Assembly (NCBI GenBank): GCA_046263255.1
Contig: JBHELD010000038.1
Location: 1-13,727, forward strand
Direction of reading: 5' to 3'
From: JALZEG01 sp046263255
GTDB lineage: Bacteria; Actinomycetota; CADDZG01; WHSQ01
DNA length: 13,727 nt
Shown here: piece after piece, positions 1 through 10,495 of the stretch
How the letters are laid out: each line of letters opens with the position of its first letter
Position numbering within the stretch: position 1 is the stretch's first letter
The notes under the pieces: generated by a model
The model's input: the letters and a program-made list of their open reading frames with translations, nothing else
Told to the model about the DNA's origin: nothing
Databases searched by the model: none
Translations under genes and position numbers: made by a program

Positions 1-674
<674 letters not shown>

Positions 675-691
675 CTCTGTTCCTTTCTTGG

Positions 692-711
692 AGCATCGCC
701 GGGGCGATGCT
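692..711 (-). promoter_or_regulatory. Hairpin in the fusA-tuf gap
   Basis: A perfect 8-bp inverted repeat (AGCATCGC at 692-699, GCGATGCT at 704-711) with a 4-nt loop sits in the 62-nt gap between the fusA stop and the tuf start, 5 nt upstream of the tuf Shine-Dalgarno. There is no T-tract after it on the minus strand, so it is not a convincing terminator. It could be an mRNA processing or stability element that lets tuf be expressed at a different level from fusA. The structure is seen in the sequence; its role is inferred. Confidence 0.5.
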
Positions 712-736
712 TCGTCTCCCTCTCTCCCTGCTTGGC

Positions 737-2902
<2,166 letters not shown>

Positions 2903-2919
2903 CGCTCGATCCCGTCACG

Positions 2920-2980
2920 TCTTGGCCGCCCGCCGAGGCGGCCGGTCGACCTCTTGGCCGCCCGCCGAGGCGGCCGGTCG
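2920..2980 (-). repeat. Tandem duplicated GC hairpin between rpsG and fusA
   Basis: A 29-nt sequence occurs twice as an exact direct repeat, at 2920-2948 and 2952-2980, separated by 3 nt (period 32). Each copy contains a perfect 7-bp stem, GGCCGCC / GGCGGCC (2924-2930 with 2937-2943, and 2956-2962 with 2969-2975), around a 6-nt loop. The second copy directly abuts the rpsG stop codon, so the mRNA leaving rpsG meets two identical hairpins before fusA. There is no T-tract. Because the arms are identical, arms from different copies can also pair. A role in processing, partial termination or translational uncoupling of fusA is inferred. Confidence 0.75.
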
Positions 2981-3451
2981 TCACCACCTGTAGTGGGCGA
3001 AGGCCTTGTTGGCCTCGGCCATCTTGTGCATGTCCTCGCGCCGCTTCACGGCGGCTCCGGCGCCGCCCGACGCGTCCAGGATCTCGCCTGCGAGGCGATC
3101 GGCCATGGAGGCCTCGCGCCGCTTCCGCGAGAACGTGACGAGCCACCGGATCGCGAGGGTCGAGCCCCGGCGGGACTGGACCTCGACCGGAACCTGGTAG
3201 GTCGCGCCGCCGACGCGCCGCGAGCGGACCTCGAGCAGCGGGCGGATGTTGTCGACGGCCTTCTTCAGGAGCGGGAGCGGGTCCTTGCCGGTCCGGTCCT
3301 GCACCTTGCGGAGGGCGTCGTAGACGATCGACTCCGCGAGCGTCCTCTTGCCTCTCGTCATGATCCGGTTCTGGATCTGGGTGACGAGGAGCGAGTTGTA
3401 GATCGGGTCGGGCAGCAGCTCCCGGCGCGCGGCGGGTCCTTTCCGGGGCAT
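2981..3451 (-). CDS. rpsG: 30S ribosomal protein S7
   Basis: Primary 16S rRNA-binding protein that nucleates assembly of the head of the 30S subunit and lines the E site. At 156 residues it has the normal family length. Recognisable stretches are LPDPIYNSLLVTQIQNRIM (13-31), EVRSRRVGGATYQVPVEV (74-91), the basic RWLVTFSRKRR region (102-112) and the C-terminal REDMHKMAEANKAFAHYRW (138-156). The ATG overlaps the rpsL stop by one base (TGATG). It is preceded by GGGAGG (3458-3463) at a 6-nt spacing, inside the last codons of rpsL, which implies translational coupling. The start and identity are certain. In E. coli, S7 represses its own operon from the long rpsL-rpsG intergenic region; that spacer does not exist here. 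Confidence 0.98.
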   Translation of the reverse strand: MPRKGPAARRELLPDPIYNSLLVTQIQNRIMTRGKRTLAESIVYDALRKVQDRTGKDPLPLLKKAVDNIRPLLEVRSRRVGGATYQVPVEVQSRRGSTLAIRWLVTFSRKRREASMADRLAGEILDASGGAGAAVKRREDMHKMAEANKAFAHYRW

Positions 3452-3828
3452 CAGGAACCTCCCGCCTTCTTCGCGCCGTACTTCGACCGGGACTGGACGC
3501 GGTCGCGCACGCCTGCCGTGTCGAGCGCGGCGCGGATGATCTTGTAGCGGACGCCCGGCAGGTCCTTCACGCGGCCCCCGCGGACGAGCACGATCGAGTG
3601 CTCCTGCAGGTTGTGGCCGATGCCGGGGATGTAGGCGGTGACTTCGATTCCCGAGGTGAGACGGACGCGGGCAACCTTCCGGAGCGCGGAGTTGGGCTTC
3701 TTCGGAGTGGTGGTGTAGACGCGGGTGCAGACGCCCCGGCGCTGCGGCGACCCCTTCAGGGCCGGCGACTTCGACTTGTCTCGCTTGCTCTGCCGGCCCG
3801 TCCGGACCAGCTGCTGGATCGTCGGCAA
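3451..3828 (-). CDS. rpsL: 30S ribosomal protein S12 (TTG start)
   Basis: Decoding-centre protein of the 30S subunit, next to 16S helices 18, 27 and 44, and needed for translational accuracy. From the TTG at 3826-3828 the product is 125 residues, as expected (about 124), and begins (M)PTIQQLVR like its homologues. AGGAGG (3837-3842) stands 8 nt upstream, so TTG is preferred over an in-frame ATG at 3874-3876, which would add 16 residues unlike the family and has no proper ribosome site. Signature stretches are SPALKGSPQRRGVCTRVYTT (21-40) and GRVKDLPGVRYK (85-96). The lysines at 43 and 88, where streptomycin-resistance mutations arise, are wild type, and Asp89 of the methylthiolated KDLPG loop is present. 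It is the first gene of the str operon. Confidence 0.97.
   Translation of the reverse strand: MPTIQQLVRTGRQSKRDKSKSPALKGSPQRRGVCTRVYTTTPKKPNSALRKVARVRLTSGIEVTAYIPGIGHNLQEHSIVLVRGGRVKDLPGVRYKIIRAALDTAGVRDRVQSRSKYGAKKAGGS
3458..3463 (-). promoter_or_regulatory. rpsG Shine-Dalgarno inside rpsL
   Basis: GGGAGG lies within the final codons of rpsL and is 6 nt upstream of the rpsG ATG. It fixes the rpsG start at 3451 and supports coupled translation of S12 and S7. Confidence 0.85.
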
Positions 3829-3836
3829 CTCGTCTA

Positions 3837-3842
3837 CCTCCT
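3837..3842 (-). promoter_or_regulatory. rpsL Shine-Dalgarno (decides a TTG start)
   Basis: A perfect AGGAGG with an 8-nt spacer precedes the TTG at 3826-3828. It is the main evidence for the non-ATG start of rpsL. Confidence 0.9.
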
Positions 3843-3973
3843 GGCCGGCCTCGGGTCGAGACCCGGCGACGGCCATGTCCTTTCGTCCCGGCGCGGAGCC
3901 GGGCTGTCTCACCTCTATGGGCCGCCGCGCCGAATACGGCGCCGCGAGCCTTTTGTGCCTGCGTCGAGGAGAT

Positions 3974-3994
3974 AAAGGGCCCGTCTCCCCGGGC
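3974..3994 (-). terminator. Weak attenuator-like hairpin in the str leader
   Basis: On the minus strand a 5-bp GC stem (GCCCG/CGGGC, 3990-3994 with 3979-3983, 6-nt loop) is followed by CCTTTATCT. The stem is short and the T-run is broken, so it would at most be a partial terminator. Its position between the promoter and rpsL is that of a transcription attenuator. Confidence 0.3.
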
Positions 3995-4013
3995 GTCCTC
4001 CCGACGTCTTCGC

Positions 4014-4078
4014 GTTCGGCGATGAACCCCGACCGCTGCGGTTCCCGGGGCAACCGGGCCTGCAGCGGCTCGCCGAAC
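4014..4078 (-). promoter_or_regulatory. Nested 65-nt stem-loop in the str leader
   Basis: The outer arms GTTCGGCGA (4014-4022) and TCGCCGAAC (4070-4078) are perfectly complementary over 9 bp. Inside them CCGCTGC (4033-4039) pairs with GCAGCGG (4062-4068), 7 bp, and an inner CCCGG/CCGGG stem (4044-4048 with 4054-4058) closes the apex. One side of the junction carries a 10-nt bulge and the other a single nucleotide. The geometry does not match a tRNA. It could act on either strand, but it lies in the predicted rpsL leader. Confidence 0.6.
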
Positions 4079-4161
4079 TCGGGTGGTGCTGTTCGTCCGG
4101 GCACCGCCACGGGTGCCCGTGCGCAGACGCGCGATGCGTCCCCGGAGGGACGCAGCCGCCA

Positions 4162-4190
4162 AGGATAGGCCAGTAGCAGGAGCCGGTCAA
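4162..4190 (-). promoter_or_regulatory. Sigma-A-type promoter of the str operon
   Basis: On the minus strand TTGACC (4190-4185, five of six to consensus) and TATCCT (4167-4162, four of six) are separated by exactly 17 nt. The predicted transcription start is near 4155, at the foot of the first leader hairpin. It is the best housekeeping promoter in the intergenic region and points at rpsL. No start site has been measured. Confidence 0.7.
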
Positions 4191-4229
4191 ACGACTGCTG
4201 TAGTGCCCCCGGCCCGCCCGCGAGTCCCT

Positions 4230-4270
4230 CCGGGCTCCCCGAACGCCCGTCCGGCCGGGCTCCCCGAACG
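4230..4270. repeat. Two 16-nt direct repeats in the divergent promoter region
   Basis: CCGGGCTCCCCGAACG occurs exactly at 4230-4245 and at 4255-4270, 25 nt apart start to start. The pair lies about 40 to 80 nt upstream of the str -35 box and about 90 to 130 nt upstream of the divergent gene at 4361. That placement fits an operator or activator site, but it may be a simple local duplication. Confidence 0.55.
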
Positions 4271-4329
4271 GCGATCCCGGCACCGGCGCAGGGCTCGCTA
4301 CCGGCGCGTCGAACCCCTGGGAGAGGTCT

Positions 4330-4354
4330 GACAATTCCGACACATCAACGGGGG
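4330..4354 (+). promoter_or_regulatory. Possible -10 and ribosome site of the Asp-box protein gene
   Basis: GACAAT (4330-4335) is a possible -10 element that would start transcription near 4342. GGGGG (4350-4354) lies 6 nt before the GTG at 4361 and could serve as the ribosome site. No convincing -35 element is visible, so the promoter call is weak. Confidence 0.3.
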
Positions 4355-4360
4355 TACAAG

Positions 4361-5794
4361 GTGCGCAAGACGATCAGGAGAAGGCTGCTGGCGGGCGTGG
4401 CCGGCGTCGCGGCGCTGTCGCTGGCGGCCGGGCTCGTAGCCGGAGTGGGCGCGAAGGCCAAGCAGACGGGCACGAAGGGCGCCGGGGGCAGCGCGGTCGC
4501 GCACCTCGCCGGCGGTAAGAGGATCTCCGCGCCGGACGTCCCCGAGGCTCGCTGGTACGACACGACGCTCGACGCCGGCGAGCCGACGATCGCGCACTCC
4601 CAGGACGGCTCGGTCTTCTTCGTGGGAGCCGACATCGACACCGTGGGCGGCCGGCCGAACCAGGTCGACGTCGCCCGCTCGGACGACCGCGGCGGCACCT
4701 GGACCAACGTCTCGCCCAAGATCGGCCCGGAGAACGCCCACCCGATCACGCTGGACCCCTACATCTGGATGGACAAGGACACGGGCAGGCTCTTCACGAT
4801 CGACCTGACCGTCGCCTGCTCGCTCCTCTCGTTCACGGACGACGAGGGCGCGTCTTGGGTCACGAACCCCCTGGCGTGCGGCCGTCCCGTGAACGACCAC
4901 CAGACGCTCTTCGGCGGGCCGCCCGCCACCAGCTCTCCGGTCGCCTACGAGAACGTCCTCTACTACTGCTGGAACGACGTCGCGACGTCTTCGTGCTCGA
5001 AGTCGATCAACGGCGGCCTGAGCTTCCAGCCCACCGGCAGCCCCGCCTTCCGCGGCGTGATGGTCGACGACGAGGGCAACCGCCGCGTCTGCGGCGGCCT
5101 CCACGGGCACGGGATCGTGAGCCCCAAGGACGGGACGGTCTTCCTTCCCCGCGAGTACTGCGGCAAGCCTTTCGTGGCGATCAGCCACGACGAGGGAGTG
5201 AACTGGGAGCAGGTCCAGGTCTCGCGCCTCGACGCTCCCGACGGCGCCGACCCGAGCGTGGACGTCGACGCCGCCGGCAACGTCTACTACACGTGGATAG
5301 GCCCGGACTACAACCTGTGGCTCACGATCTCGCGCAACAACGGCAAGACGTGGGGCAAGCCCATGATGGTCGCGGCCCCCGGCGTGAACGAGGCGAACCT
5401 CCCGGCGATCGACGTCGGCCGGCCCGGGAAGATCGCGATCTCCTACATGGGCAGCGAGAACTCGCCGGGGACGCCGCGCGAGGACGGCGCCGACTACAGC
5501 CGGGTCACGTGGAACGGGTACATCACGATGTCGGCCAACGTGCTGGCGAAGAACCCCGTCTTCTACTCGGGCGCCCTCAACAGCCGGAAAGACCCGCTCA
5601 CCCGCGGGCGCTGCGGGCCGGGGCGGTGCGGCAGGGTCTTCGACTTCATCGACGTCGAGATCTCGCCGGACGGCACGCCCTGGGGGTCGTTCGTCGACGC
5701 GTGCATCGAGATCTGCGCGCAGCCGACGGGCGCCTCGAACTACGGGGACAAGGGCTTCGCCGGGCGGCTCGTGGGGGGGCCGAGGCTCCGCTAG
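4361..5794 (+). CDS. Secreted Asp-box (BNR/sialidase-like) beta-propeller protein
   Basis: Predicted exported protein of 477 residues. The N-terminus has a basic stretch (IRRRLL, residues 5-10), a long Ala/Gly/Val/Leu core (about 11-30) and a likely cleavage site near AKA (31-33). The RRxLL spacing leaves Tat export possible. The mature part carries five Asp-box motifs of the S/T-x-D/N-x-G-x-x-W/F type: SDDRGGTW (107-114), TDDEGASW (159-166), SINGGLSF (215-222), SHDEGVNW (275-282) and SRNNGKTW (324-331), which indicate a sialidase-type beta-propeller. Ten cysteines, several closely spaced (153/173, 203/212, 418/423, 448/452), fit disulfides outside the cell. I find no FRIP motif of GH33 sialidases, so sialidase activity should not be assumed. 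The start is GTG with a G-rich site 6 nt upstream. It is monocistronic, divergent from rpsL, and followed by a terminator. The substrate is unknown. Confidence 0.88.
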   Translation: MRKTIRRRLLAGVAGVAALSLAAGLVAGVGAKAKQTGTKGAGGSAVAHLAGGKRISAPDVPEARWYDTTLDAGEPTIAHSQDGSVFFVGADIDTVGGRPNQVDVARSDDRGGTWTNVSPKIGPENAHPITLDPYIWMDKDTGRLFTIDLTVACSLLSFTDDEGASWVTNPLACGRPVNDHQTLFGGPPATSSPVAYENVLYYCWNDVATSSCSKSINGGLSFQPTGSPAFRGVMVDDEGNRRVCGGLHGHGIVSPKDGTVFLPREYCGKPFVAISHDEGVNWEQVQVSRLDAPDGADPSVDVDAAGNVYYTWIGPDYNLWLTISRNNGKTWGKPMMVAAPGVNEANLPAIDVGRPGKIAISYMGSENSPGTPREDGADYSRVTWNGYITMSANVLAKNPVFYSGALNSRKDPLTRGRCGPGRCGRVFDFIDVEISPDGTPWGSFVDACIEICAQPTGASNYGDKGFAGRLVGGPRLR

Positions 5795-5822
5795 CACCAC
5801 CTGCTTGCTTTGTGAGATGAGG

Positions 5823-5850
5823 GAGGGGCCGGTCTCGCCGGCCCCTCTTT
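5823..5850 (+). terminator. Intrinsic terminator of the Asp-box protein gene
   Basis: A perfect 10-bp GC-rich stem (GAGGGGCCGG at 5823-5832, CCGGCCCCTC at 5838-5847) with a 5-nt loop is followed by TTT. It lies 29 nt after the stop codon of the upstream gene. It is a strong candidate despite the short T-run. Confidence 0.85.
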
Positions 5851-5870
5851 CGCGATCGACCATCACACAC

Positions 5871-5911
5871 GGAGCGGGCCGGTCTTCCCGGCGGCGGCCC
5901 CTCTTCGCGAT
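5871..5911 (+). repeat. Degenerate second copy of the terminator
   Basis: The segment 5871-5911 resembles 5822-5856: it shares GGAG, GGGCCGGTCT, GGCCCCTC and TTCGCGAT in the same order, with small insertions. It can still fold (GCCGG/CCGGC at 5878-5882 with 5888-5892, or GGGCCG/CGGCCC at 5876-5881 with 5895-5900) and is followed by CTCTTCG. It ends 9 nt before the next gene. It could be a back-up terminator or the relic of a local duplication. Confidence 0.55.
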
Positions 5912-5914
5912 ACT
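5909..5914 (+). promoter_or_regulatory. Possible -10 box for a leaderless transcript
   Basis: GATACT (4 of 6 to TATAAT) ends exactly 7 nt before the GTG at 5921, the spacing expected if transcription begins at the start codon itself. The 12 nt before the GTG contain no Shine-Dalgarno. Leaderless GTG or ATG mRNAs are common in actinobacteria. The -35 region is not convincing. Confidence 0.4.
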
Positions 5915-5920
5915 CGCCGG

Positions 5921-6307
5921 GTGGAGCGCCTGAAGTGGGCGATCGTCTCGCTCGCCGCCGTGGACGCGGGGTACATGGTCGTGGACGGGCTGCGGGCGCT
6001 CGTCGCCGGCGACTACTTCACCCCCTCGTCGGGCGACCACGCGGGGGAGCTCGGGCCGTGGGCCGGTCTCGTCGAGTCCGTCGGGATCGCTCCTCGCTCG
6101 ACCGGGATGAAGGCCTTCTTCGTGGTCTACGGCCTCGCGTGGCTGGGGGCGACGGTCGCGTTCGCGGTGGAGAGGTCGTGGGCGTGGGCCGCCATGCTCG
6201 CGCTGGCGGTGGGGTCGCTCTGGTACCTGACGGTCGGGACGGCGATCGGCGCTCTCGTGACGGTCCTGCTGCTGGTCCCGGCGGTGCGGGACCTCTACCG
6301 GGGCTGA
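5921..6307 (+). CDS. Small four-helix membrane protein of unknown function
   Basis: Predicted integral membrane protein of 128 residues. Hydrophobic helices lie at about 5-27, 64-83, 86-104 and 105-123. Between the first two is a 35-residue polar loop with DYFTPSSGDHAGELGPWAGL (31-50) and PRSTGMK (58-64). The motif-rich loop and clean hydrophobic pattern argue for a real gene; it resembles small uncharacterised membrane proteins of actinobacteria, but I cannot name a family with confidence. The start is GTG, without a ribosome site, and may be leaderless. It sits between the duplicated terminator and a convergent small ORF, with its stop codon in the loop of a hairpin (6298-6314). No function can be given. 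Confidence 0.75.
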   Translation: MERLKWAIVSLAAVDAGYMVVDGLRALVAGDYFTPSSGDHAGELGPWAGLVESVGIAPRSTGMKAFFVVYGLAWLGATVAFAVERSWAWAAMLALAVGSLWYLTVGTAIGALVTVLLLVPAVRDLYRG

Positions 6308-6314
6308 GCCCCGG
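6298..6314. terminator. Hairpin between convergent genes with a stop codon in its loop
   Basis: CCGGGG (6298-6303) and CCCCGG (6309-6314) form a perfect 6-bp stem whose loop contains the TGA (6305-6307) of the plus-strand membrane protein. The minus-strand small ORF ends 7 nt beyond. No T-tract follows on either strand, so it is at best a weak bidirectional terminator or 3'-end stabiliser. Confidence 0.35.
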
Positions 6315-6320
6315 GAGCGT

Positions 6321-6437
6321 CTAGTCCTCGGCGCGGGCGAGCCTCCGCTCGCGGATCCACTTCACGTCGTCGATCGCGCGGATGCCCGCGTAGGCCCCCG
6401 CGAGGACGAAGAAGAGCTGGAAGAGTGCGTCCCTCAT
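6321..6437 (-). CDS. Small 38-residue membrane-associated ORF
   Basis: An ATG at 6435-6437 with GAGG (6446-6449) 8 nt upstream opens a frame of 38 codons ending in TAG. The product starts MRDALFQLFFVLAGAYAGIR, a single hydrophobic helix (about 4-21), followed by a strongly charged tail (DDVKWIRERRLARAED). This single-pass topology, with a basic C-terminal end, is typical of bacterial small membrane proteins. Almost every codon ends in G or C, like the neighbours. It lies 108 nt after the rpoC terminator on the same strand, and I see no clear promoter of its own. The same frame remains open upstream into rpoC, which weakens the case slightly. It is of unknown function and could be a chance ORF. 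Confidence 0.5.
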   Translation of the reverse strand: MRDALFQLFFVLAGAYAGIRAIDDVKWIRERRLARAED

Positions 6438-6538
6438 GCTGCAAGCCTCGACGGCGCGCCGGGGCGACCTGAATACGCAATGAGCGAAGCCGAGCCCTTC
6501 GTCGAGCGAAAACGTGCGCCGGACGTGCGATTCCGCGC

Positions 6539-6575
6539 AACGAAAGGGGCCCCCGCCGGCCGGCGGGGGCCCCTT
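6539..6575 (-). terminator. rpoBC operon terminator
   Basis: A perfect 28-nt palindrome (6546-6573), extended by two A-T pairs (6544-6545 with 6574-6575), lies 16 nt past the rpoC stop. On the minus strand it is followed by TTTCGTT. The folded stem is almost entirely G-C. It should stop transcription efficiently and separates rpoBC from the genes further left. Because it is a palindrome it could also fold in a plus-strand transcript. Confidence 0.9.
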
Positions 6576-6589
6576 CTTGGTACCCGTAT

Positions 6590-10495
<3,906 letters not shown>

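Larger units (their letters stand above)
3829..4155 (-). promoter_or_regulatory. Long structured 5' leader of the str operon
   Basis: If transcription starts about 6 nt below the TATCCT box, the mRNA has about 327 nt before rpsL. On the minus strand this leader folds into successive perfect stems: 4154-4135 (8 bp, tetraloop), 4119-4098 (8 bp), a nested stem 4078-4014 (9 bp outer and 7 bp inner), 3994-3979 (5 bp, then CCTTTATCT), 3942-3927 (6 bp, TATT loop), 3903-3887 (6 bp) and 3865-3852 (5 bp). I see no credible protein gene in it. The density of stems suggests cis-regulation, such as r-protein autogenous control or attenuation. High GC makes chance stems common, so the function is inferred. 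Confidence 0.55.

Noticed and set aside
4014..4078. A tRNA gene in the leader
   Set aside because: A GGTTCCC-like T-arm fragment is present, but there is no 7-bp acceptor stem with D and anticodon arms at the right spacing.
4083..4331. An 82-codon plus-strand ORF upstream of the Asp-box protein gene
   Set aside because: Very Arg- and Pro-rich, no Shine-Dalgarno, and overlapping the divergent promoter and direct repeats.
3915..4343. A 142-codon minus-strand ORF in the rpsL upstream region
   Set aside because: It runs through the predicted promoter and leader hairpins, has a Pro/Arg/Gly-rich composition and no ribosome site; the RNA structure explains the sequence better.
4298..6040. A 580-codon open frame on the minus strand opposite the Asp-box protein gene
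   Set aside because: The plus strand has the signal peptide, five Asp-boxes and a terminator; the minus frame is Arg/Val/Asp-rich noise.
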